Shown here in pieces: positions 18,161 to 26,834 of a stretch of DNA of 64,000 nucleotides. Source of the stretch: HGM04593 sp045660825 (GTDB lineage Bacteria; Bacteroidota; Bacteroidia; Bacteroidales; Bacteroidaceae); NCBI GenBank assembly GCA_045660825.1, contig JAZREN010000045.1, forward strand, positions 62,001 through 126,000, given 5' to 3'. The notes below the pieces were generated by a model that did no database searches, was not told the origin of the DNA, and worked only from the letters and a program-made list of their open reading frames with translations. The number at the start of each line of letters is the position of its first letter. Within the stretch, counting starts at the first letter, position 1. The position numbers and the translations under genes are program-made.

Positions 18161-18201
18161 GGGATGAGAGAGTGACCTGAAATAAGTCACTCTCTCATCT
18201 C
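18161..18201 (+). terminator. 16-bp stem-loop between precursor and modification genes
   Basis: Arms 18161-18176 and 18186-18201 pair over 16 bp with one G-U, around a 9-base loop. No T-run follows on the plus strand, so full termination is unlikely. It may act as an attenuator or protect the 3' end of a short, abundant precursor transcript, giving more precursor than enzyme. Such hairpins after small precursor genes are common in peptide clusters. Confidence 0.6.
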
Positions 18202-18229
18202 GTATTGTCAGATTTAAAAAGTATAAGAA

Positions 18230-19534
18230 ATGTTCTGGTCAAAATATAATATCCTATCAAAATCAAACAAGTATGGATACCTGTTGTTCAATACAATGTC
18301 ATTGGTGTTCATCAGAATATTGGAAGAAGACATAAATGCGTGGTTGGAACTGAAAGACAACCCTGATTCTTATAAAAATTTCAGTAATAGCGACTTCTTG
18401 CTTAAGGCACGTGTAATTGTGGAGAATCAGGAAGATGATTTGAATGTGTATTTGGCAGATATACTCAAGAATAGGTATAACTCTTCGGATATGGCACTTA
18501 CTATTTTGCCGACCAGGGGCTGTAATTTCGGTTGCATATACTGTTATGAACAGGATAGACCAAATATTGCAATGTCGGAACAGACGGAAGATGCAATTGT
18601 CCGCTTTGTAAAATCCAACACGAACTTAAAAAGATTGAGCGTCGTATGGTACGGTGGTGAGCCTTTGTTGAATTTTGATTCTATCGTAAGGCTTACAAAA
18701 AAGTTCCGACAGCTGGATATCGAATATTCTGCAAAAATAGTCTCCAATGGTTATCTGCTTACAAAAGATAAAGCAGAAAAAATGAAAGAACTGTCAATCC
18801 GAAACATACAGATTACTTTTGACGGTTCTGAGCAGGTACATAATCAACGTAGGGCTTTGCTTGGTGGTCAGCCTACGTACCGGAGAATCATGGAGAATCT
18901 TAAATATCTGTTGGAGGTAAACAAGGAGATTACCGTCGATATCAGGACAAACATAGATCGACGAAATAAGGATGACTACAATACTTTTTATAGCAACTTC
19001 AAGTCTGAAATAAATGATAGCAGGATTACGATGTATCCTGGTTTCGTTTCAGATTTGCTTTCGTCAGAGTGCGTCTCGCCGGAACATAATATTAGTGAGG
19101 GTGGTTATAAAGCACAGTTTGTCTTGGATATTTTTGACAAATATGGAATAGAAATAAAGTCGTTCTTGCCCAAGTACAGAAGACATAGTTGTGTGGCAAG
19201 TAAATATTTCGCTTTTGTCATTGGTCCGGAGGGTGAAATATATAAATGCTGGCGAATGGTAGGAAATGCAAAGGAAACTATCGGCAATGTCAACAACGGA
19301 ACATTCGATATGGTTAAATTTTCAAAGTATCTTACCGGAGCTGACTATACATTTGACCCAAAATGTTTAAAGTGTGAATTTATTACTCTGTGTGGTGGTG
19401 GTTGTCCATTGACACGAATGCGCAATAAATATGAAGGCGTAAAAATCAATCATTGCTGCCCCGAGAAAACTCATATGGAAGAGTTGATGGAATTGAGATA
19501 TGAAATGTTCCTGAAATCGTCGCAGCAGAAATGA
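18230..19534 (+). CDS. Radical SAM/SPASM peptide maturase A
   Basis: A 434-residue radical S-adenosylmethionine enzyme. The N-terminal 85 residues resemble the short lead-in domain of Bacteroidales peptide maturases. The [4Fe-4S] motif is C98-x3-C102-x2-C105 (CNFGCIYCY), with GGEP at 142-145 for SAM binding. A C-terminal SPASM domain has candidate auxiliary cluster ligands Cys321, 340, 379, 382, 388, 392 and 409/410. SPASM enzymes of this type cross-link or otherwise modify ribosomal peptides, or serve as sulfatase activators; no sulfatase gene is nearby and a short Cys-containing peptide gene is immediately upstream. The stop overlaps the next start (ATGA), indicating coupled translation. 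Confidence 0.88.
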   Translation: MFWSKYNILSKSNKYGYLLFNTMSLVFIRILEEDINAWLELKDNPDSYKNFSNSDFLLKARVIVENQEDDLNVYLADILKNRYNSSDMALTILPTRGCNFGCIYCYEQDRPNIAMSEQTEDAIVRFVKSNTNLKRLSVVWYGGEPLLNFDSIVRLTKKFRQLDIEYSAKIVSNGYLLTKDKAEKMKELSIRNIQITFDGSEQVHNQRRALLGGQPTYRRIMENLKYLLEVNKEITVDIRTNIDRRNKDDYNTFYSNFKSEINDSRITMYPGFVSDLLSSECVSPEHNISEGGYKAQFVLDIFDKYGIEIKSFLPKYRRHSCVASKYFAFVIGPEGEIYKCWRMVGNAKETIGNVNNGTFDMVKFSKYLTGADYTFDPKCLKCEFITLCGGGCPLTRMRNKYEGVKINHCCPEKTHMEELMELRYEMFLKSSQQK

Positions 19535-20859
19535 TGAGAACTTTCTATATTGAAACATATGGTTGCAGAATGAATATTTGCGATAGTGAAGTCATTATTG
19601 CAATATTGTCTGATGTTGGGTATCAATATTCTGAAGATATCAGTTCTTCGGATATAATAATTCTCAATTCGTGTTCGGTAAGAGAGGATGGACACAATAA
19701 AATATATGAAAGGTTGGCTTGCTTTGGTGCTGATGAAGACTTCAAAAGCAAAACGATTGTTATTACAGGATGTTTTGCGTCATTGCTTGAACATACTCTC
19801 TTTGAAAAATATCCATATGTGAACATTATTGCCAACCCGAACTGTTACAGGGCGTTGCCGGCTTTATTGGAGAAAGTAGGCAAGGGCGACGACCATTTGA
19901 TTGCCGTTGTTGATGACAATGATGAATTGTATGAGGATATACTGCCTGTCCGGGAGATTGAGGATGCTACCACTGCTGCCATTAATGTAATGAAAGGGTG
20001 TAATCAGAATTGCTCGTATTGCATTGAACCGATAACAAGAGGAAAAGAACACTGCCGGAGTGTGCAATCTATCATTGACGAGGCTCTTGATATTGCAGAT
20101 AAGGGGTACAGGGAACTTACTTTGGTTGGGCATCTGATTGATAAATATAAATGGGTGAATGCATTTGACGGTAAGGTATATGACTTTGCCATGCTTCTTG
20201 GCAAAGTGGCCGATGCGTGTCATGATGTAAGAATCAAGTTCCTTTCTTCTCACCCATCGTATATGTCGGACAACATCATTCAAACAATGTTGGATCATCC
20301 AAACATAATGCATGTACTGCATCTTCCAATTCAATCGGCGTCAGATGAGGTGTTGAAACGGATGAACAGAGGATACACTGCCGACATGTTCATAAAAAGG
20401 GTTGAGTGTATCCGTTCTATGATTCCCGACATATCTATTATAACAGATATAATGGTGGGATTCTGTGGTGAGACATGGGAGGATTTCCAGCAAACGGTTG
20501 AACTTGTCAAACTCTTGCAATTCGATGATATCAATGTGTTCCGCTTTTCAATGCGTTCAAAGACCAGAGCCTCAAGATTATATGTAGATGATGTCTGTGA
20601 GGAAGAAAAGCAAAGACGATATGAAATTATCAAAGAACTCAATGATTCCATCAAATTGGACAAACTGCAGAAACTGATAGGTCGGCAGTTGGATGTGATA
20701 GTAGAGGGGAAGAATGCCTTGAACCAATATTTTGGCAGGGACATGAATCATCGTACTGTCATAATTGACGCCGATAATCTGGAGATAAACCAACGGGTAG
20801 AAGTGGTGGTTGATAGTGCGTCGTCTAAATGTGTTTATGGGCATTGCGCTAATGTATAA
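19531..20859 (+). CDS. MiaB-like radical SAM methylthiotransferase (paralogue, substrate probably peptide)
   Basis: A 442-residue methylthiotransferase. The UPF0004 domain has Cys12 (TYGCRMN), Cys48 (NSCSVR) and Cys81 (TGCF) for the auxiliary cluster. The radical SAM motif is C157-x3-C161-x2-C164 (CNQNCSYC) followed by EPITRGKE, and a C-terminal TRAM-like domain covers about 385-440. It is closest in pattern to MiaB, the tRNA ms2i6A enzyme, but departs from conserved MiaB text (TYGCQMN is TYGCRMN here). In this cluster, with a RimO-like enzyme beside it, I infer a peptide substrate; a tRNA role cannot be excluded. It overlaps the upstream gene by four bases and is followed 11 bases later by the RimO-like gene. 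Confidence 0.87.
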   Translation: MMRTFYIETYGCRMNICDSEVIIAILSDVGYQYSEDISSSDIIILNSCSVREDGHNKIYERLACFGADEDFKSKTIVITGCFASLLEHTLFEKYPYVNIIANPNCYRALPALLEKVGKGDDHLIAVVDDNDELYEDILPVREIEDATTAAINVMKGCNQNCSYCIEPITRGKEHCRSVQSIIDEALDIADKGYRELTLVGHLIDKYKWVNAFDGKVYDFAMLLGKVADACHDVRIKFLSSHPSYMSDNIIQTMLDHPNIMHVLHLPIQSASDEVLKRMNRGYTADMFIKRVECIRSMIPDISIITDIMVGFCGETWEDFQQTVELVKLLQFDDINVFRFSMRSKTRASRLYVDDVCEEEKQRRYEIIKELNDSIKLDKLQKLIGRQLDVIVEGKNALNQYFGRDMNHRTVIIDADNLEINQRVEVVVDSASSKCVYGHCANV

Positions 20860-20870
20860 AATGATGGCAT

Positions 20871-22154
20871 ATGAGAATCAATGTGATTAATATCGGCTGT
20901 TTCAAGAATCTTGTTGATTGCGAGAAACTGATGAAGCAATTATTGACGGCCGGACACGATGTTGTGTTTGGTGAGAGTGATTCTCTTTTTGATATAGCCA
21001 TAATAAATACTTGCGGGTTTATCGGGAATGCTGACAGTGACTCTCTGCAATTACTCAAACTGTACGCGAAGAGAAAGTCGGAGTGTAAAATTAAAGAGCT
21101 TTGGGTAATGGGTTGCTATTCCCAAAAGCGTGGCGAAAAGTTAAGAATAGATATTCCCGAAGTAGACAGGATATACGGTAATTTCGATTGGGGGAATATA
21201 TTGGTAGATTTGGGAAGCAAGTCTTTGATTACATATGAACGGACCTTGACAACACCAAACCACTATGCATATCTCAAGATTTCAGAAGGATGTAATTCAC
21301 CCTGTTCATATTGTATAAAACCTAAAATAAATGGTCCGCTGACATCGTACGACATCAAGGATTTGGTGGACGAAGCAAGGTATCTGGTCAAGAATGGGGT
21401 GAAAGAGATTCAGTTTGTTGCGCAGAATCTTACGGCCTATGGCTTGGATATATATAAAGAGAAACGAATCACAGAACTGGTGAACAGAATTGCTGATATA
21501 GATGGTGTTGAGTGGATTAGACTGCATTACGCCTATCCGATAGGTTTTCCATTGGATTTGTTGGATACGATACGGCAACGAGAAAATGTTTGCAACTATT
21601 TGGATATGGCTATTCAACATTGCAATACCAAAATGTTGAAGTTGATGCGGAGAAGCATGACAAAGGAACAATTGACAGATTTGATTGCGACTATCAGGGA
21701 TAGGGTTCCCGGAATATATCTTCGTACGACTGTTATGACGGGACATCCGGGTGAAACCCAATCTGATTTTGATGAATTGTATGAATTTGTCAAGGGGCAA
21801 CGTTTTGAGCGCATGGGCGTATTTGCCTATTCGCACCAATCGGGCACATATTGTGATAAGAATTATGTGGACGACATCCCCCAGAGTGTTAAGATTGAAA
21901 GAGCGTTGTCACTTATGTCCTTACAGAATTCAATCTATCAGAGTCTGAACGGTTCTTTGGTCGGAACGGTCGAGAAAGTCATTATAGATGAGAAACTTGG
22001 TGAGTATTATATTGGACGAGGTGAACACAGTACTCCAATGGCGGATCCTAAGATATATGTGTCGTCCAATCTTGGTTTGAATATCGGTGACTTCTATAAT
22101 GTCAGGATTACCGGTGTGAGGGGAAAGGATATTAATGGAGAAATTATCAATTGA
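20871..22154 (+). CDS. RimO-like radical SAM methylthiotransferase (paralogue, candidate peptide aspartate methylthiotransferase)
   Basis: A 427-residue enzyme with UPF0004 cysteines Cys10 (IGCFKNLVD), Cys48 (NTCGFIG) and Cys82 (MGCYSQ). The radical SAM motif is C141-x3-C145-x2-C148 (CNSPCSYC), and a TRAM domain lies at about 360-427. Long stretches match the Bacteroidales RimO pattern (TLTTPNHYAYLKISEGC, GVEWIRLHYAYP, LRTTVMTGHPGET). RimO adds a beta-methylthio group to an aspartate of ribosomal protein S12. Differences around the cluster and from the usual AIPIITGRH (here IKPKINGPL) argue for a changed substrate. The nearby precursor peptide has Asp31 and Asp36; Asp36-Leu37 recalls the S12 target Asp-Leu. 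Peptide methylthiolation is inference. Confidence 0.87.
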   Translation: MRINVINIGCFKNLVDCEKLMKQLLTAGHDVVFGESDSLFDIAIINTCGFIGNADSDSLQLLKLYAKRKSECKIKELWVMGCYSQKRGEKLRIDIPEVDRIYGNFDWGNILVDLGSKSLITYERTLTTPNHYAYLKISEGCNSPCSYCIKPKINGPLTSYDIKDLVDEARYLVKNGVKEIQFVAQNLTAYGLDIYKEKRITELVNRIADIDGVEWIRLHYAYPIGFPLDLLDTIRQRENVCNYLDMAIQHCNTKMLKLMRRSMTKEQLTDLIATIRDRVPGIYLRTTVMTGHPGETQSDFDELYEFVKGQRFERMGVFAYSHQSGTYCDKNYVDDIPQSVKIERALSLMSLQNSIYQSLNGSLVGTVEKVIIDEKLGEYYIGRGEHSTPMADPKIYVSSNLGLNIGDFYNVRITGVRGKDINGEIIN

Positions 22155-22156
22155 TT

Positions 22157-23446
22157 ATGGAAACGTTATCATTAACTAGCAAGGATATTTATCCTATTGA
22201 AATCACTTATGGCAAACATGTCGGGGAGTGGATTGTTTACATGCCCTTGGTAGGTTATGCCCAAATAGTGCCGTTGGAAGTCATTGATGAATTGCGAAAT
22301 GCAGTAGAAGGTAGAGAGTATAAGCAAAAAGATGTGGTGGATGCCATTTTGCAGCATTTGAATGATCCGATAAAAAAGGTGTATTATACATCAAAAGATG
22401 AGCGTGGACTTCTTAACATGATGATATTGCCCAATAATAAATGCAACTTCCATTGTAGCTATTGTTACTCTGCGCATGGCCGTTCGGGCAAGGAGATATC
22501 TATTGATAAATTGTATTCAGCTCTTGATTATTTTCTGGATGTCAAAAGAGCTGTCAATGAGCGTTTGACCATATCTGTTTTGGGTGGTGGGGAACCATTG
22601 CTGTCTTGGGGAGTTCTGAAGCCTGCGTTAGACTATGCGTATCGTAAGAATGCAGATCGAGGAAAGGAATTGCCAGTTTCATTGGTTACTAATGGCTCCA
22701 TAATCTCCGAGGAGATTATGCATTATTGTAAGTCAAACAATATCAGTCTGTCTGTTTCATTTGATATACTTGAGGATATCCAGAACAAACAGCGTGGGAA
22801 TTATGAACTCGTAAAGAGTAACATCAACAGATTTGCCGAGTATGGCATAGATGTGGCATTGAATACAGTCATTACGAATGAGAATGTTGGTAGAATGAAT
22901 GAAATGATACATCACATGGTTGATGTGTTGCCTTTGGTGAAAAAAGTTTCATTCAAATCATTGATTTCAGACAGCTATTTCCCGACAGTTGAAAGCAGAA
23001 AACAGTACTACAGGCAGTTTGTCGACAACTTCTTTGAGGCTCAGGAAATTGCTAAAGAAAAAGGCATCTATCTTATTTCTCCTTATTGGAATGCTGTAAT
23101 ATGCCTTGCAGACAGATATTGTCCCGGAAAGTTCGTTTTGACGGCAGAGGGAACTTTGTCTATATGTCATTGCGTCTCTTCGAGCAAGGATGTGTTGTAT
23201 GATAAATTTATTTTTGGCAATGTCAGTGAAAATGGTGAAGTCGCCATTGACGAAGATAAATTATCGGAGATCCTTGGCTATAATCAGCATAAGTTTGACA
23301 GATGTAAATCCTGTTCATGTAAATGGCATTGTGCGGGAGGATGTTATACTGATAATTGTACCATGGATGAAAATGCACGCAGTGCATATTGCGTTTCAAT
23401 GAGATATTTCCTTGAAAGGTTTATATTAAAACATTACAATCTATAA
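22157..23446 (+). CDS. Radical SAM/SPASM peptide maturase B
   Basis: A 429-residue enzyme started at the ATG at 22157, three bases after the preceding stop (an in-frame TTG at 22151 overlaps it). The radical SAM motif is C96-x3-C100-x2-C103 (CNFHCSYCYS), followed by GGGEP near 144-148. The SPASM region is unusually Cys-rich: Cys316, 322, 337, 339, 383, 386, 388, 392, 396, 401 and 412, including KSCSCKWHCAGGC. It has only weak similarity to maturase A, so the two probably make different bonds. Its N-terminal 85 residues may hold a peptide-recognition fold; that needs structure prediction. It sits between the RimO-like gene and the M18 peptidase gene. Confidence 0.87.
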   Translation: METLSLTSKDIYPIEITYGKHVGEWIVYMPLVGYAQIVPLEVIDELRNAVEGREYKQKDVVDAILQHLNDPIKKVYYTSKDERGLLNMMILPNNKCNFHCSYCYSAHGRSGKEISIDKLYSALDYFLDVKRAVNERLTISVLGGGEPLLSWGVLKPALDYAYRKNADRGKELPVSLVTNGSIISEEIMHYCKSNNISLSVSFDILEDIQNKQRGNYELVKSNINRFAEYGIDVALNTVITNENVGRMNEMIHHMVDVLPLVKKVSFKSLISDSYFPTVESRKQYYRQFVDNFFEAQEIAKEKGIYLISPYWNAVICLADRYCPGKFVLTAEGTLSICHCVSSSKDVLYDKFIFGNVSENGEVAIDEDKLSEILGYNQHKFDRCKSCSCKWHCAGGCYTDNCTMDENARSAYCVSMRYFLERFILKHYNL

Positions 23447-23457
23447 AACAGTGACAT

Positions 23458-24753
23458 ATGGATTATAATGAATATATTACAGGCCTGAAGAATATGTTGG
23501 ATGATTCCCCATCCAAGTATTTGCTAGTAAAAAACGTATCTTCAATTCTTGAGAAAGCGGGGTTTAAGAAATTGGACCTGTGTAAAGAGTTTCCCGTGTT
23601 ATATCCGGGAGATAAAGTGTATGTCACGAAAAATAACTCCACGTTTTTTGCATTTGTCATTGGCGAGGATTTGCCTAATAATGGATTGAAAGTCATCGCA
23701 GCTCATAGCGACTTCCCATGTTTGCAATTGAAGTCATCGCCAGAGGTGTATTCGGAAGGTGGTATTGTTAAAATAAATATAGAGCCCTACGGTGGGCCTC
23801 TGCTTTCTACATGGTTTGATAGACCATTGTCATTAGCCGGACGCGTATTCATAAAGGGCTATGACATATACAACCCTGTAGAAAAGACTATAAAGATTGA
23901 GGAACCGATAGCTATAATACCGTCCACATCTTTTCATAGCAATAAAACAGGCAAAGAGGGGGGTGGAATAAGTGCGCAATTTGACATGATGCCAATCGTG
24001 GGGACAATGGATAGAGAAGCGTACAGGGGGGTTGTCCATTCTGTTGTTGCAGAGTCTTTGGGTGTGTTGCCCGAGGATGTCTTGAGTATGGAACTTTGTT
24101 TTTATGATACTGATAAAGCGACAATTGTTGGACGTAATAAGGATTTCTTGTTGTCTTCAAGAATAGATTGCGTTGCATATGTTTATGCGGGACTTATGTC
24201 TATAATGAATGCAAAGCTGCAAAAAAAGACCTTGTCGCTTGCAGTTTGGGACAATGAAGAATGTGGTAGCATTTCAAAGCAGGGGGCGGCTTCCAACATA
24301 TACCACAGTGTTGTTGAAAGGATTCTCAAAGCAATGGGGCATGAAACCTATAAAACGTCACAATGCATGGAAAACAGCTTTTGCATCAGTTTGGATTTTG
24401 CATCTGCTGTACACCCGAACCATCCGGAGTTGAGCGATACTACTAATCGTCCCATCATGTGCAAGGGACCAGTTATTAAAATCGATACTCGTCTTCGTTA
24501 TGCTACGGACGCTGAGAGTGAGGCTATAATGGTTTCTTTGTTCCAAAAAGAAAATATCCCATATCAATATCAGATGAGTAACAATGATGTAACTGGTGGA
24601 AATACACTTTCAACAATTGCTGCAATGGGGGCTCCTATTAAATGTGTTGATATTGGGGTTTCTACTTGGTCCGGGCATTCAATAAAAGAAACAACATCAA
24701 TTTCGGATATGTACAGTTTGCATAGAATATTGGAGGCTTATATACAAAATTAA
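23458..24753 (+). CDS. M18 family aminopeptidase
   Basis: A 431-residue cytoplasmic zinc aminopeptidase of family M18 (aspartyl aminopeptidase type). Key text: AAHSDFPCLQ with His83, SSRIDC with Asp237 as bridging ligand, DNEECGS with Glu267/Glu268, SLDFASAVHPNHP with Asp313, and STWSGHSIKE with His407. Full family length. It begins 11 bases after maturase B. Family members remove N-terminal acidic or neutral residues. In this operon it may trim the leader after an endoproteolytic cut, or recycle leader fragments; a general peptide-catabolic role is the alternative. Confidence 0.88.
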   Translation: MDYNEYITGLKNMLDDSPSKYLLVKNVSSILEKAGFKKLDLCKEFPVLYPGDKVYVTKNNSTFFAFVIGEDLPNNGLKVIAAHSDFPCLQLKSSPEVYSEGGIVKINIEPYGGPLLSTWFDRPLSLAGRVFIKGYDIYNPVEKTIKIEEPIAIIPSTSFHSNKTGKEGGGISAQFDMMPIVGTMDREAYRGVVHSVVAESLGVLPEDVLSMELCFYDTDKATIVGRNKDFLLSSRIDCVAYVYAGLMSIMNAKLQKKTLSLAVWDNEECGSISKQGAASNIYHSVVERILKAMGHETYKTSQCMENSFCISLDFASAVHPNHPELSDTTNRPIMCKGPVIKIDTRLRYATDAESEAIMVSLFQKENIPYQYQMSNNDVTGGNTLSTIAAMGAPIKCVDIGVSTWSGHSIKETTSISDMYSLHRILEAYIQN

Positions 24754-24775
24754 TTACAAATAGTATTGTTGAAAA

Positions 24776-25831
24776 ATGGGGGAAAAAACGGAAGAACAGA
24801 TATTTCTTGATAGTCTGCTGAATTTACATAGTGTTTCTGGATTTGAGGAAGATGCGTTGGCGCTGTACGAAGAGTATGTCAAGTCTTTTTCAAATGTTTT
24901 CAGAGATAGTCTCAATAATTGTTATGCAGTTTTGAATCCATCATCAAGTAAACGGATTCTTATAGAGGCGCATATTGATGAGATTGGATTTCAAGTGACT
25001 TATATTGACGATATGGGTTTTGTGTATGTCCGTCAGAACGGAGGTATTGACTGTGCGACATTGCCTGGCTCAATAGTAGAGATTCATACTTCGGACAAAA
25101 AGATTGTTCCTGGTGTTATCGGCAAAAGACCTATCCATGTCCAGAAACCAGATGAAAGGATGAAGGTTGCAGAGTTGGAAGACTTGTGGGTTGATACAGG
25201 ATTAAGCAAGGAAAATGTCTTGGAGTTGATTTCGGTTGGAGATGTTGTTTCTTTCCGTCCAAATTCTTTTCTTATTGATGAAAACCGTATCGTATCCAAG
25301 GGGTTGGACGACAAGATTGGTGTATTTGTTATTGCAGAGGCAATCAGGCGGTTGTCAAAAGAAAATTTGCATATAGGCGTCTGTGCTGCTGCAACAGTGC
25401 AGGAAGAGGTCGGTTGTAAGGGTGCAAAAGTCTGTGTAGACAATTTTCAACCGCAAATGTCCATATCTGTTGATGTCGGCTTTGCAACAGATGTACCTAA
25501 TATAAGCAAAAAAAAATATGGCGACATTGCATTGGGACGAGGTCCTGTAATAAATTGCAATACGGATTGTAATAGGGAAATGGTGAATATTGCAAGGAGT
25601 GTTGCTAAGGGTGCCGGCATAGATATTCAACTTAATGCAAACTCCAATTCTACCGGAGGTACGAATACGGCTTCACTTCAAGTTTCCAATAAAGGAGTTA
25701 AGACTCTGTTGTTGAGTATTCCCAATAGATATATGCATACTCAGGTCGAAATGTGTGATTTAAGGGATGTAGAAACGACCATTAAATTGATAGTAGAAAT
25801 AATAAAATATATCAATAAAAATGATTTATAA
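24776..25831 (+). CDS. M42 family metalloaminopeptidase
   Basis: A 351-residue member of peptidase family M42 (tetrahedral aminopeptidases, often misnamed endoglucanase/cellulase M). Metal ligands and base are in place: His66 (EAHIDEIGF), Asp178 (KGLDDKIG), Glu210-Glu211 (VQEEVG), Asp233 (SVDVGF) and His321 (RYMHTQVE). It follows the M18 gene by 22 bases and its end overlaps the next start by 11 bases. Together with M18 it gives the cluster two cytosolic exopeptidases with different specificities, suited to stepwise N-terminal trimming of a leader. Confidence 0.88.
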   Translation: MGEKTEEQIFLDSLLNLHSVSGFEEDALALYEEYVKSFSNVFRDSLNNCYAVLNPSSSKRILIEAHIDEIGFQVTYIDDMGFVYVRQNGGIDCATLPGSIVEIHTSDKKIVPGVIGKRPIHVQKPDERMKVAELEDLWVDTGLSKENVLELISVGDVVSFRPNSFLIDENRIVSKGLDDKIGVFVIAEAIRRLSKENLHIGVCAAATVQEEVGCKGAKVCVDNFQPQMSISVDVGFATDVPNISKKKYGDIALGRGPVINCNTDCNREMVNIARSVAKGAGIDIQLNANSNSTGGTNTASLQVSNKGVKTLLLSIPNRYMHTQVEMCDLRDVETTIKLIVEIIKYINKNDL

Positions 25832-26828
25832 ATTTGATGATAAATCTTTGACTGCAAAAGTTATTCATTTTAAAGATTCTGTAGAGGAGAATAATATTAT
25901 TGTACCAGATAGGATATTATATAAAGGAAGAGATTATGTTGTAACAGAGATTGGAGAACGTGCATTTGAGGGGTGTACGTCTATACAAAGTATTGTTATT
26001 CCATCGTCTGTGACAAAGATTGAGAAGTCTGCATTTTCTGGTTGCTCTGCTCTCCATTATATTAATATTCCTGCATCCGTAACAGAGATTGGAGCACTTA
26101 CATTTTCAGATTGTACTGCTCTCCAAAGTATTGTGATTCCTGCTTCTGTAACAAAGATTGAGTGTTGGACATTTAGTGGTTGTACTTCTTTACAAAGTAT
26201 CAATATTCCTGCATCTGTGACTGAGATTGAAGCTGGCGCATTTGAGGGCTGTACCGCTCTTCAAAGTATTGACATTCCAGCTTCTGTAACAAAGATTGAG
26301 TATAATGCATTTGTGCACTGTGCTTCTTTACAAAGTATTGTGATTCCAGAATCTGTAACTGTGATTGAGTTACTTTCATTTGGAGGCTGTGCTCTCCAAA
26401 GTATTGACATCCCAAAATCTGTAACAAAGATTAGTGAGCGTGCTTTTTTTTATTGTACCGCTCTCCAAAGTATCAACATTCCGGAGTCTGTAACAAAGAT
26501 TGAAAGACGTGTATTTATGGGCTGTGCCGCTTTGCAAAGTATTGACATTCCAACTTCTGTAACAGAAATTGAGGATGAGGCGTTTTCTGGTTGCTCTGCT
26601 CTCCAAAGTATTGTGATTCCAGCTTCTGTAACAAAGATTGGGTCAGGTGCTTTTTCGGGATTAGAGAATCTAAAAAGTATTGCAATATTAAACCTAGTAC
26701 CACCAGAAATTGCATATTCTATATGTTATATCCCCCCCTGTACTCTTTATGTCCCCCAAGAAGCCGTAGAAGAATATTCCACAAGAGAACCATGGTGTAA
26801 TTTTAAAGAAATAAAAGGGTTAGAATAA
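25821..26828 (+). CDS. BspA-type leucine-rich repeat protein (LRR_5)
   Basis: A 335-residue protein without a signal peptide. After a 40-residue N-terminal cap it has eleven tandem repeats of about 23 residues, of the form VTKIExxAFSGCTALQSIxIPAS, the BspA/Treponema LRR_5 type. One repeat (around GGCALQS) has lost one residue. A capping segment ends PEIAYSICYIPPCTLYVPQEA. This family is usually secreted and binds host or matrix proteins, but here no export signal is seen. The start overlaps the M42 stop, so it is translated with the cluster. Whether it takes part in peptide handling or is a passenger is unclear. Confidence 0.85.
   Translation: MIYKFDDKSLTAKVIHFKDSVEENNIIVPDRILYKGRDYVVTEIGERAFEGCTSIQSIVIPSSVTKIEKSAFSGCSALHYINIPASVTEIGALTFSDCTALQSIVIPASVTKIECWTFSGCTSLQSINIPASVTEIEAGAFEGCTALQSIDIPASVTKIEYNAFVHCASLQSIVIPESVTVIELLSFGGCALQSIDIPKSVTKISERAFFYCTALQSINIPESVTKIERRVFMGCAALQSIDIPTSVTEIEDEAFSGCSALQSIVIPASVTKIGSGAFSGLENLKSIAILNLVPPEIAYSICYIPPCTLYVPQEAVEEYSTREPWCNFKEIKGLE
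25941..26693 (+). repeat. Tandem 69-bp coding repeats (11 units)
   Basis: Eleven successive near-identical units of about 69 bp encode the leucine-rich repeats. Recurring DNA text includes CTCCAAAGTATT and TCTGTAACAAAGATTGAG. High nucleotide identity among units suggests recent expansion and a capacity to gain or lose units by recombination or slippage. One unit is 3 bp short. Confidence 0.85.
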
Positions 26829-26834
26829 AATTCA

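Noticed and set aside
19531..22154. Housekeeping miaB and rimO of this organism
   Set aside because: Their pairing in an AT-rich cluster with SPASM enzymes and changes in conserved text argue for specialised paralogues; only a whole-genome search can settle it.
18230..23446. Anaerobic sulfatase-maturing enzymes as explanation for the SPASM proteins
   Set aside because: No sulfatase gene is present in the window and the neighbours are peptide and methylthiotransferase genes; kept only as a weak alternative.
25941..26693. CRISPR-like or satellite repeat array
   Set aside because: Units are in frame, directly adjacent and encode LRR_5 repeats; there are no unique spacers.
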